From positions 186,001-250,000 of the forward strand of contig CAVZCJ010000013.1 of NCBI GenBank assembly GCA_963773625.1: 64,000 bases of DNA. The letters are read 5' to 3'. This DNA is from DATARH01 sp963773625 (GTDB taxonomy: Bacteria; Pseudomonadota; Alphaproteobacteria; ATCC43930; CGMCC-115725). Shown one piece after another: positions 1 through 8,115 of the stretch. Under the pieces are notes generated by a model. The model made no database searches, had not been told where the DNA came from, and saw nothing but the letters and a program-made list of their open reading frames with translations. Positions within the stretch are counted from its first letter, which is position 1. The number at the start of each line of letters is the position of its first letter. The position numbers were made by a program, and so were the translations under genes.

Positions 1-1024
1 AGAACACGAACAGCACCAAGATGCGGGCGGCGAACGCGGCGCCGATCAGAATTGCGGCCAGCAGCAGATCGTGCCGGTCGATATTGATCAGCAGCCGTGG
101 CACGACGATCGAGGCTAGGACGAAAACGAGCGATCGCGCCCAGAACGCGATCTGCTCCCACAGGTCGCCTAAGAATTTCCAATTGTAGGGGGCGATGCGG
201 GCGCGGCCGAACGCGCTGACCGTCAGACCCGCAACCAGCACCGCGACGACCCCGGAGACGTGAAATACGCGCTCGCCAAGGATGAAGGCGAGATAGGCGA
301 GAGCGACGGTCAGGCTGGCCTCGGCCAGCCGGTCGTCGCGCAGCCATGGCACGACCGAGAGCATGATGCGGCCGGCGATGAACCCCAGTGCGGCACCGCC
401 GACGAACGAGACGGCGAATTCGCGCGCGCCCGCGGCTACGTCGGGTTCGCGTCCGGAGACGATCATCCCGAGCAACACGACGAAGAGGGCGATGGCCGCG
501 GCGTCGTTGAGCAGCGCTTCGCCCTCGACCAGTCGCGTGAGCCGGGCCGGCGCGCCGACATCGCGAAAGATTGCGATGACCGCAGCCGGGTCGGTGGTCG
601 CGACCACCGAGCCGACGAGCAGGCAGACGACAAGCGGCAACCCGGCCAGCGGCCACAGCGCCAAGCCAATCGCCGCGGTGGTGACGAGGGTGGCGACGAT
701 CGCCAACAGCAGGATCGGCGCCGCGTCCTCGAGGATGCGGCGGACATCGCTGGTGATGCCTGCTTCGAAGACGAGCAGCGGCAGGAACACGTAGATGATC
801 GTTTCCGAGGTGATCGGCAGATTGCCGAACATCTCGGCGATCGCCCCGAGCCGCCCCGCGACCGGCGTGTGCGACAGCAGGCCCGAGACGGCGCCGATGG
901 CGATCCCGAACCCCGCCAGCACCACTGCCGGCGGCAGGCGCAGCTTTGCCGCGAGCGGCTGGATCGCTCCGACCACCACCAGCAGCACCGCGACCGCGGC
1001 CAGCACAAAAGCAGTGTCGAGCAT
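1..1024 (-). CDS. Sodium/proton antiporter of the CPA1 (NhaP) type, partial
   Basis: The minus-strand frame opens at an ATG at 1024 and is still open at the window edge, giving 341 residues. It is a continuous series of hydrophobic segments. The two signatures of CPA1 exchangers are present: TDPAAV (about residues 144-149) and EGEALLND (about 167-174), which in this family carry the ion-binding acidic residues. Family knowledge says such proteins exchange external protons for internal Na+ or K+ across the inner membrane, for pH and salt tolerance. The C-terminus and any regulatory domain lie outside the window. Cation specificity cannot be read from the sequence. Confidence 0.88.
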   Translation of the reverse strand, partial: MLDTAFVLAAVAVLLVVVGAIQPLAAKLRLPPAVVLAGFGIAIGAVSGLLSHTPVAGRLGAIAEMFGNLPITSETIIYVFLPLLVFEAGITSDVRRILEDAAPILLLAIVATLVTTAAIGLALWPLAGLPLVVCLLVGSVVATTDPAAVIAIFRDVGAPARLTRLVEGEALLNDAAAIALFVVLLGMIVSGREPDVAAGAREFAVSFVGGAALGFIAGRIMLSVVPWLRDDRLAEASLTVALAYLAFILGERVFHVSGVVAVLVAGLTVSAFGRARIAPYNWKFLGDLWEQIAFWARSLVFVLASIVVPRLLINIDRHDLLLAAILIGAAFAARILVLFVF

Positions 1025-1122
1025 CGCTTTGCGGCTCGCGCCAACCTATTAGAACCACGCCCGAGTATGACGAGGCCCCTCCATGGCTTCTATCGAAACC
1101 GGTCGCGCGGGGGCCGATTTCG

Positions 1123-2272
1123 CTATCTGGTGAGCGCCTGGTCGAGATCGTCGATCAGATCCTGCGGGTCCTCGATCCCGACCGAGAGGCGCAAGAGATC
1201 GGCTGGCACCGGCGTTCCTTGCCCCTCGATCGAGGCGCGGTGCTCCATCAAGCTCTCAACTCCGCCCAGTGAGGTCGCACGCTTCCAGATCTCGACCCGC
1301 GCGGCGGCGGCGATCGCTGCCGCCTCGCCGCCCTTGACCCGGATCGACAGCATGCCACCGAAACCTCCCGTCATCTGCCGCGCCGCAATGGCGTGGCCGG
1401 GGTGATCCGGCAAGCCGGGATAGAGCACCTCGGCGACATTGGGATGCGCCGCCATTGCCTCGGCCACGAGCCGCGCCGAGCGGCATGCGCGCTCGACCCG
1501 CAATGGCAACGTGCGCATACCGCGCAGCAGCAGGTAGGCTTCGAGGCTGCCGAGGATCGCGCCGCCGCTGCTGCGGCCGGCGACGAGCTTCTGCCAGAAT
1601 TCGTCGTCGCGCGCGCCGGTCAGCGTGCCCGCGATGACGTCGCTGTGGCCGTTCAGGTACTTGGTCGCCGAGTGCATGACGATGTCGGCGCCCAACTCGA
1701 TCGGCCGGGTCAGCACCGGGCTCGCGATGGTGCTGTCGACCGCGAGCAGCGCGCCGGCTTGGTGCGCGATCTCGGCGGCGCCGGCGATGTCGGTGATCGA
1801 CCATAGCGGGATTGGCGGGGGTCTCGATCCACACCAGCCGGGTGCGGCCCGGTACCACGGCCGCACGCAGCGCATCGAGCGAAGTGGCGTCGACGAAATC
1901 GGCGACGATGTGACCCTCGGCGGCGTAGCCGACGATCCATTTGCGCAGGCTGTGATACATCACCAGCGGCCCGACGACATGAGCGCTAACCGGCAGCGCG
2001 CGGAACAGCGTCGTGGCCGCCGCCATTCCCGACGCGAACACCAGCGACGCGGCACCGCCCTCGAGCGCGGTCAAGAGCGCCTGAGGCTGGTCGTAGCCGG
2101 GGTTGTCGGCGCGCGCATAGTTGCGGCCGCGGCGGTACTGATTGTCCGGGTCGCGGATATAGGTCGTCGCCGGCTGGATCGGGAGCACCACCGCGCCGGT
2201 CGCGGCGTCGGTCCAGCCGAGGCCTTGCGCGGCGATGGTGGCGGGATGGGGCGGCTGGCGGTTGGTTTTCAT
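1123..2272 (-). pseudogene. Cystathionine gamma-synthase/beta-lyase family PLP enzyme, frameshifted
   Basis: Two overlapping minus-strand frames together make one Cys/Met-metabolism PLP enzyme of about 382 residues, the usual family size. The first frame starts at ATG 2272 and reads as far as WIETPANP. The continuation LWSITDIAGA then lies in the next frame from about 1806 to the stop at 1123. One extra base near 1807 explains the break. The PLP lysine is in the second half (SATKYLNGHSD, about fused residue 203), so neither half alone is a complete enzyme. The intact family cleaves or forms cystathionine-type thioethers in methionine/cysteine metabolism. Because both halves are otherwise well conserved, this is either a very recent mutation or a sequencing error. 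Confidence 0.85.
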
Positions 2273-2351
2273 TGCGGGGTTCCGGCAGCGGTTCTGTTAC
2301 GACAGCATAGCATTGACCGGCGCGAGGCCCTGGCATAGACGAGCGCCCATC

Positions 2352-2804
2352 ATGCTGTTGCGCCGCCACCTGCTCGTTCTCGCCGTTTTGCTGGCTGCTG
2401 TCCCGGCTTACGGGCTCGAAACCTTCAAGACTTCCGAACTGGCGATTCTCACCGGCAATGGGGCACGCAAATTCACCATTGAGCTGGCGCTCACTGGGCC
2501 GCAGATGGAGCAGGGGCTGATGTTCCGGCGCTCGCTCGCGCCCGACGCCGGAATGCTGTTTGATTTCGGGAGGCCGATCAACGTCACTATGTGGATGAAA
2601 AACACGCTGATCCCGCTCGATATGCTGTTTCTCGACGAGAACGGGACGATCATCGATATCCACGAGCGCGCGGTGCCGCTGTCGCTCGATATGATCGCGG
2701 CCAACGCGCCGAGCCGCTATGTCATCGAATTGAACGGCGGCACGGTCGAGCGGCTCGGCATCAAGCCGGGCGACCGCGCGACCTCGCCCAATATCGGGAA
2801 GTAG
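2352..2804 (+). CDS. DUF192 family exported protein
   Basis: 150 residues from ATG 2352. The frame is open upstream to 2235, but only this start puts a clean signal peptide (a hydrophobic run ending near AYG) at the N-terminus. The rest is a compact DUF192 domain with family hallmarks: MEQGLMFRRSL, a GMLFDFG segment, MWMKNTLIPLDMLFLD and a C-terminal GIKPGD. The fold is a small periplasmic beta-barrel of unknown biochemical role, often found as a stand-alone gene. It is transcribed divergently from the PLP gene and converges on the transporter that ends at 2811, with a 6-bp gap. Confidence 0.85.
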   Translation: MLLRRHLLVLAVLLAAVPAYGLETFKTSELAILTGNGARKFTIELALTGPQMEQGLMFRRSLAPDAGMLFDFGRPINVTMWMKNTLIPLDMLFLDENGTIIDIHERAVPLSLDMIAANAPSRYVIELNGGTVERLGIKPGDRATSPNIGK

Positions 2805-2810
2805 CCGCGC

Positions 2811-4169
2811 TCAGCTCCCCCACGTCACGAACATCGCCACGACCGTAATCGCCATCACCGCTGTCGACAGCCAGCCGAAGAGCCAGAGTGGGCGCGGTAG
2901 GGTAAAGCGCCCCATCACCTTGGGCTGCATGGTCATGACCATCATCATGATCATGAGCGGCACCGCGACGACGCCATTGATCACTGCGCTCCAGAACAGC
3001 GCCTTGATCGGATCGATGTTGACGAAATTGATGCCGATCCCGACCACCGTGCCACCGACGATCGTCGCATAGAAGCGCTTGGCGTCCTGCGGCAGGCGGT
3101 CGAGCCCGGCGTTCCAATTCATCGCCTCGGCGAGGGCATAGGCGCCCGAGCCGGCAAGGACCGGGACCGCCAGCAAGCCGGTGCCGAGGATTCCCAAAGC
3201 GAACACGGCGTAGGCGAAATCTCCGGCGATCGGGCGCAGCGCCTGCGCTGCCTGCGCCGAGGTCTGGATGTCGGTGATCCCGTGGGCGTGCAGGGTCGCC
3301 GCGGTCGTGATGATGATGAATAGGGCAACGACGTTCGAAAGGCCCATGCCGAGATAGGTGTCGATCTCGATGCGGCGGAACTCTTTGCGGGCCTCGCCCG
3401 GAGCCTCGTTCAGCGGATGCGCGGCGGGATCGATGCGTTCGTCCTCGGCCTCCTCGGAAGCCTGCCAGAAAAAGAGATACGGGCTGATCGTGGTTCCCAG
3501 GATCGCGACGATCAGGACGATATAGTCCGTGTTCAGAGATATTTGCGGGATCAGGGTGTCGTAGGCGACCTCGCCCCACGGCACCTTGACGACGAGGGCG
3601 GTGGCGACATAGGCGAACAGCGACAAGGTCAGCCATTTGAGGATTTTGACGTAGCGCTCGTAGCTCGCATAAATCTCCAACACGGTGCACAGCGCGGCGA
3701 ACAGAACGACATACAACCCTACCGGGCCGCCAATGAGCAGATGCACCGCGTCGCCCATCGCACCCAGATCGGCGCCAAGGTTGATGAAATTGGCGGCCAG
3801 CAGCAGCGCGACGATCCCGTAGAGAAGCGGCGCGGGATAGTGGTCGCGAAGGTTCGCCGCGATGCCTTGGCCTGTGACGCGGCCGATCCGTGCGCTGATC
3901 TCCTGGATCGCCGCCATCAGCGGCCAGGTAAACAGCATCACCCAGGCGGTCCCGTACCCGGCTTGCGCGCCGGCCTGGGAATAGGTGGCGATGCCGCTCG
4001 GATCGTCGTCGGAGGCGCCGGTGATGAGGCCCGGTCCGAGAATGGCGAGAAGCCCGCGGCGCTCCGTTGGTTTGGCGCGTGCACCTAGTGTCGCCGAGCG
4101 GGGCCGACGCCAATGATGGCGTTTCGGCTGCAATGGCCGGCCGTCGCGGCCGCGCGGTGTCGCGCTCAC
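2811..4169 (-). CDS. NRAMP-like divalent metal transporter with atypical binding motifs
   Basis: 452 residues with about eleven hydrophobic segments and clear NRAMP (SLC11) similarity: GPGLITGASDDDPSG in the first helix and GTTISPYLFFW in the sixth. Classical manganese/iron NRAMPs carry DPGN in helix 1 and a methionine-containing MPH-type motif in helix 6. Here the asparagine position is glycine and the metal-softening methionine is absent. That pattern belongs to NRAMP-related branches with altered ion preference, possibly harder ions such as Mg2+, which is inference. The ATG at 4169 overlaps the stop of the upstream hydrolase by 4 bp, so the two are probably co-translated. The basic N-terminal 35 residues look cytosolic. 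Confidence 0.85.
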   Translation of the reverse strand: MSATPRGRDGRPLQPKRHHWRRPRSATLGARAKPTERRGLLAILGPGLITGASDDDPSGIATYSQAGAQAGYGTAWVMLFTWPLMAAIQEISARIGRVTGQGIAANLRDHYPAPLLYGIVALLLAANFINLGADLGAMGDAVHLLIGGPVGLYVVLFAALCTVLEIYASYERYVKILKWLTLSLFAYVATALVVKVPWGEVAYDTLIPQISLNTDYIVLIVAILGTTISPYLFFWQASEEAEDERIDPAAHPLNEAPGEARKEFRRIEIDTYLGMGLSNVVALFIIITTAATLHAHGITDIQTSAQAAQALRPIAGDFAYAVFALGILGTGLLAVPVLAGSGAYALAEAMNWNAGLDRLPQDAKRFYATIVGGTVVGIGINFVNIDPIKALFWSAVINGVVAVPLMIMMMVMTMQPKVMGRFTLPRPLWLFGWLSTAVMAITVVAMFVTWGS

Positions 4170-5065
4170 AGAAAACCGCGCAGCAGGTCGAGAAACCCGT
4201 CGAGCCGGTCATGGTGCACCCAATGCCCAGCGCCGTCGAATGACACCACTTTCGCGTCCTTGAAATGGCGAATGCGGCCGTCCCGCTCGGGGTCGGAAGC
4301 CCAGCTTTCCTTGCCGTAGACAAGCAGGGTCGGGCAGGCGATCCGCGACCAAAGGTCTTCGGTTTCGGCCTGGGTCATGCCATAGGGCCGGTCGGCGCGG
4401 ACATAGTTGTCGAACTTCCAGCTATAGGTGCCGTCCTCGTTCTGGTTGACGCCGTGGATGGTCAGGTGCCGCGCCTGCTCGGGCGAGAGGAAGCGGTTGG
4501 CCTCCTGCATGCGCTTCAGCGCCTCGTCGATCGACGCGTAGCGGCGCGGCAAGCGTCCCGACAATGCGCGCTGCTCCTCGACCCATTTCCGCATGCGGTC
4601 GGCGATCGGCAATCTGGCGCGCTCGACCATCGAGCGTGGCGCGATGCCGAGCCCCTCGATGGCGACGAGCTTCTTCACATTCTCCGGGTAGATGCCGGTG
4701 TAGCGCAGCGTGATCATACTGCCGAGCGAATGGGCGACGATGGTGACCGGCGCCAGTTCCTGCTGATGGATCAGCTGGGCGAGGTCGTAGATATAGGCCG
4801 CCATCGAATAGCTGCCGTCGGGCGACCACTGGCTGTCGCCGTGGCCGCGCAGGTCGGGGGCGAGCACGTGCCATTCGTGGCGAAGTGCCTGCGCTACCCA
4901 GTCCCAGTTGCGGCAATGGTCGCGCCCGCCATGCACGAGCAACAGCGGCGGTGCGCCAGGATTGCCCCAGTCGACGTAATGCAGCCGCAAACGTTGCGAG
5001 AAATAGATGCGCGAGGTCGGGCCTACGCCCTCGAGGTCGACGGTTTTCGCTTTCGCCGGCGCCAT
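4166..5065 (-). CDS. Alpha/beta-fold hydrolase
   Basis: 299 residues. The alpha/beta-hydrolase core is plain: LLLVHGGRDHCRNWDW (oxyanion region, about residue 40), the nucleophile elbow AHSLGSM, an acidic residue in the SDPERDGR segment and a late histidine in GAGHWVHHD. This is the esterase/epoxide-hydrolase-like branch. The substrate cannot be assigned. There is no signal peptide, so a cytoplasmic enzyme is expected. Its stop overlaps the start of the NRAMP-like gene by 4 bp, implying a two-gene operon reading leftwards from about 5065. Confidence 0.85.
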   Translation of the reverse strand: MAPAKAKTVDLEGVGPTSRIYFSQRLRLHYVDWGNPGAPPLLLVHGGRDHCRNWDWVAQALRHEWHVLAPDLRGHGDSQWSPDGSYSMAAYIYDLAQLIHQQELAPVTIVAHSLGSMITLRYTGIYPENVKKLVAIEGLGIAPRSMVERARLPIADRMRKWVEEQRALSGRLPRRYASIDEALKRMQEANRFLSPEQARHLTIHGVNQNEDGTYSWKFDNYVRADRPYGMTQAETEDLWSRIACPTLLVYGKESWASDPERDGRIRHFKDAKVVSFDGAGHWVHHDRLDGFLDLLRGFL

Positions 5066-5385
5066 GGCTTATCCGCTCGCTGGTCAGCCATCTTTATACA
5101 GCAAGACCCCCGCGCGCATCAGGGCGTCAGCGGGGGTCAAATTTGCGAAGCTGTCCTTCGCGCCCGGCATCGAAGCCAAGCTAAATCTTGGACTTGGCGC
5201 TTCGTTGCCGATGCCAAGGGGTCGGCAACTGGGGCGCGCCCGGTGGAGTCATGTCGACGAACACCCTCCATGCTGGTTGCCAGGGCTGCCGCTGCGCGGG
5301 GGCCTGACGGTCCCAGCGCGTTGACGACACCTTGCATCTGGGTCTGTCATCGACCCCGTTCAAGAGCCGCCACAAGGGGAGGAAG
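5066..5385. other. 320-bp divergent intergenic region with a stem-loop
   Basis: No convincing gene lies between the hydrolase starting at 5065 (minus) and the one starting at 5386 (plus). The short frames here lack conserved-looking sequence. An inverted repeat with 9-bp arms (GACCCCCGC at 5105-5113 and GCGGGGGTC at 5130-5138, 16-nt loop) sits about 40 bp upstream of the minus gene. It could act on that gene's leader. Promoters for both directions must lie here, but none is clear enough to place. Confidence 0.5.
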
Positions 5386-6252
5386 ATGAAATTCGCGGGT
5401 ATCCGCGCGAGCGCCGCAGGCGCGCTTTTAGCGCTGTGGAGCAGTGTTGCCGCCGCGCACGAAGTCGTGCATTTCCTCTCGCTCGACCCGTCGGCGCCGG
5501 CGCTCGACGGCTATCTCTTCCAGCCGGCGAGCGGTGGCCGCCATCCGGCGCTGATTTTTCTGCATGGCTGCGGCGGCCTGATAAACCGCAGCGGGCAGAT
5601 CAACGCCCGCGAGACCGACTGGGCCGCGCGTTTCAACGCGATGGATTATGTGGTTTTGATGGTCGACAGCCTCAGCCCGCGCCACCACGGCGAGATGTGC
5701 TCGGTCTCCGGCTTCGATCAACAGCTCTATCGCCAGCGGCCACGGGACGCCTACGGCGCGCTCGCTTGGCTGCAGGCGCAAGACTTCGTCGCACCCGACC
5801 GTGTCGGGATGATCGGCTGGTCGGAGGGCGGTGGCGTCATCCTCTTCTCGATTGGCGTCCCAAGCCTTGGGCGGCCCGCCGATCTCCCGCCAGAGCGCGA
5901 CTTTCGCGCCGCGGTCGCGTTCTATCCTGCCTCGTGCCGCGACAACCGCCAGCCGGCGAGCTGGACGACGGGCATCCCGCTGCTGGTCCTGGTCGGCGAC
6001 GGTGACGTGTGGACGCCGCTGCCGCCCTGCCAGACCTTTCTCGGCGCGGCGGCGGCGCGGGGCGCGGTGGTGACGTTGCAGGCCTATACCGGTGCGGTTC
6101 ACGATTTCGACTGGCCGAACCTCAAGCGCAGCGACCGGCCGGAATATACGACCGCGGCCGGGGTCGTGCCGGTCACCGGAATGGACCCGGCGGCGCGAGC
6201 CGAGGCGCTGCAGCGCGTGCCGGCCTTCCTCGCTGGCTATCTGGGCCGGTGA
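5386..6252 (+). CDS. Exported dienelactone-hydrolase-like hydrolase
   Basis: 288 residues from ATG 5386, chosen because a strong ribosome site (GGGGAGGAAG) precedes it and because it starts a signal peptide ending near VAAAHE. The hydrolase has the alpha/beta core with FLHGCGG, nucleophile elbow GWSEGG, an aspartate in VGDGDVWTP and the histidine in GAVHDFDWP. That is the arrangement of the dienelactone hydrolase family, which opens lactones or cleaves carboxylic esters. The signal peptide puts it in the periplasm, unlike the classical cytosolic catabolic enzymes. The substrate is unknown. Confidence 0.82.
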   Translation: MKFAGIRASAAGALLALWSSVAAAHEVVHFLSLDPSAPALDGYLFQPASGGRHPALIFLHGCGGLINRSGQINARETDWAARFNAMDYVVLMVDSLSPRHHGEMCSVSGFDQQLYRQRPRDAYGALAWLQAQDFVAPDRVGMIGWSEGGGVILFSIGVPSLGRPADLPPERDFRAAVAFYPASCRDNRQPASWTTGIPLLVLVGDGDVWTPLPPCQTFLGAAAARGAVVTLQAYTGAVHDFDWPNLKRSDRPEYTTAAGVVPVTGMDPAARAEALQRVPAFLAGYLGR

Positions 6253-6305
6253 CGGCTCGCTCCGCCGGGTTGCGCCGATTCGGACCCGCCCGTAAGGTCG
6301 GCGGA

Positions 6306-7383
6306 ATGGACGCGCGCAGCATGTTCGCCGGCCGGTGGTTTCGCCTTTTTGCCCATATGGCGGCGCTGATCCTCGCCGTGCCGTTTCCACTCGCGGTTCG
6401 GGCGGAGACCCAATTCTTCAATATTTACGATTTTCAGCTCGAGGGTGGCACGGTGATGCCCGAGCTGCGGCATCGCCTACGAGACCCAGGGAAAGCTGTC
6501 CCCGGCGCGAGACAACGCCATCGTGCTGCTCCACGACGCGCTCGAGGATCATCACGCTTTTGATTCGCTGATCGGGCCCGGCAAGACCTTCGATACGAAC
6601 CGCTATTTTATCATCGCCGTGGATGCGATCGGCGGCGGCGAATCCTCCGCGCCCAGTGACGGCGCCGGACAGGATTTCCCCCGTTACACGATCGGCGACA
6701 TGATGGCGGCGGAATACGCGCTGGTCTCGCGCGGGCTCGGCCTGACCCGGCTACGTGCCGTGGTCGGCCGCTCGATGGGCGCGTTCATCGCCCTCGAATG
6801 GGCGGCGCAGCACTCTGAGATGGCGCAGGCCGTCGTCCTCGTCGCGCCCGCGCCACGCAGCGATGCGAATTTGCAGGTGGTGATCGATGCGCTGGTGTCC
6901 GCGGTGGCGCTTGACCCGGTATGGGAGGGCGGCCGCTACAAAAGCAACCCGATCGAGGGGCTGCGGCATGCGGGCGCCGTCTACTTTCCCTGGGCGGTCA
7001 GCACCGCCTATCTCGATCGGTTGACGCCGGAAGCAATCGCCCAGGAATCGGAGGCGACAGCGCAGCGCTTTGCGCAATGGGACGCGAATGGTTTGGTGCT
7101 GCGACTGGCCGCTTGCCGCGGGTACGATGCCGCGGCGCAGTCAGGCGGTGACCTCCGGGCGACACTGGCGCCGGTCACGATGCCGGTGCTGCTCCTGGCG
7201 AGCGCCAGCGACAGGCTCATTGGGTTGGCGGGCACGCAGCGGCTACGCACGGTATTAGCGCACGCCAAATACGTCGAGATACCGACCGAACGCGGCCATA
7301 CCGCCGTCGCGAGCCCGCCAGGGACCGCGGAGGGCGATTTTGTCGACCGGGCGATTCGCGACTTTCTCGCCGCGCCGAAGTAA
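6306..7383 (+). pseudogene. Exported MetX-like alpha/beta hydrolase, frameshifted
   Basis: The N-terminal frame (ATG 6306) encodes a signal peptide ending near AVRAE and a mature start up to VMPELR. The continuation IAYETQGKLS is in the next frame from about 6471. One extra base within 6466-6471 accounts for this. Joined, the product is about 358 residues of the homoserine O-acetyltransferase-like hydrolase branch. It has AVDAIGGGESSAP, nucleophile GRSMGAF, an aspartate in SASDRLIG and the histidine in ERGHTAV. A signal peptide argues against a real methionine-pathway MetX. The downstream part could start at 6523, but that would lose the first strands of the fold. Sequencing error is as likely as true inactivation. 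Confidence 0.75.
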
Positions 7384-7388
7384 TGGCG

Positions 7389-7850
7389 TCAGCCGATCCG
7401 CGCTCCGCTCGGTGGAGCGACGATCGGCCGCGACGCTTCGGTCATCAGACCAGCGCCGATTTCGCTGATCCGGGTTGAGGCCCCGACCATCGACGCAACG
7501 CTGCGTCGGAGGTAGCCAAACTGAACCTCGACCGCGTCGGCGAAATTGCCAGCGCGCATCAGTGCCGCGGCGTTGTCGCCGGCCTCGGTCAAGGTCGTCT
7601 GCGCCAGCTCCGTCATCTCGAGCGCCAAGGTTGTCAAACCCTTGGCGACGGCTTGCTGCGATTCGCCGACCGAGATCAAAGCGCTGCAATAGGTGGCGAG
7701 CAGGTGTTCGGATGCAGCTTTCGAGGACCGATGGACCGGCTGTGAAACCGCAACTGCCGGAACGATTTTCCTTGCCGTCGCCGCGGGTTCTACCACGACA
7801 GCTGGCGATCCCGCCGTCCGTTTTGGTTTCGAATTGTTGGATTCACTCAT
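7389..7850 (-). CDS. Phasin family protein (PHA granule-associated)
   Basis: 153 residues from ATG 7850. This start is preferred over the longer open frame because GAGGTGG lies a few bases upstream. After a low-complexity basic/alanine-rich start, the body is a single amphipathic helical region (roughly residues 50-130, with many A, E, L and T residues) of the phasin type. Phasins coat polyhydroxyalkanoate granules and limit their coalescence. The regulatory region holds two TGC/GCA palindromes that match the PhaR operator pattern, which supports the assignment independently. It ends 6 bp from the convergent MetX-like gene. Confidence 0.8.
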   Translation of the reverse strand: MSESNNSKPKRTAGSPAVVVEPAATARKIVPAVAVSQPVHRSSKAASEHLLATYCSALISVGESQQAVAKGLTTLALEMTELAQTTLTEAGDNAAALMRAGNFADAVEVQFGYLRRSVASMVGASTRISEIGAGLMTEASRPIVAPPSGARIG

Positions 7851-7881
7851 TTTCCACCTCGCTTTTCTGAGACTGCGAATA

Positions 7882-7892
7882 GTGCGCTGCAC
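7882..7892 (-). promoter_or_regulatory. Second TGC/GCA dyad upstream of the phasin gene
   Basis: GTGCGCTGCAC is a 4-bp-arm dyad lying 32 bp before the phasin start and about 52 bp, close to five helical turns, from the stronger dyad at 7934-7952. It fits the PhaR consensus less well (one mismatch in the flank). It is a plausible secondary operator. Confidence 0.4.
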
Positions 7893-7933
7893 ACGAGTCA
7901 AATAATCTTGTGTGATAGCACTTTCAAGCTGGT

Positions 7934-7952
7934 CATTGTGCAATGCACAATG
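7934..7952 (-). promoter_or_regulatory. Putative PhaR operator overlapping the phasin promoter
   Basis: CATTGTGCA-A-TGCACAATG is a perfect dyad with 9-bp arms around one base. Read on the plus strand it contains TGCAATGCACAA, which satisfies the rhizobial PhaR consensus TGCRNYGCASMA (recalled, not searched). On the minus strand TTGCAC within the dyad, followed after 17 bp by TGCTAT, could be the -35 and -10 of the phasin promoter. A repressor bound here would then block transcription until PHA titrates it away. Confidence 0.6.
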
Positions 7953-8115
7953 CAGCGTGAAAGAGCCTCGTGGAGCACCAAAGGCATTGCCGAGCGGAAC
8001 GGCCAAACCCGGTTCAGTCTCCGCCGCTTTGACATGTTTTCATCTTTTTTTTACCCTTCCGGGCAGCGAATGACGGTTGTGACTCTGTTCGGGTTGCTTG
8101 GGGTGGGGGTCTAGC

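Noticed and set aside
260..1405. A 381-codon plus-strand frame at the left edge
   Set aside because: It is antisense to the sodium/proton antiporter and consists of D/R/Q-rich sequence typical of shadows.
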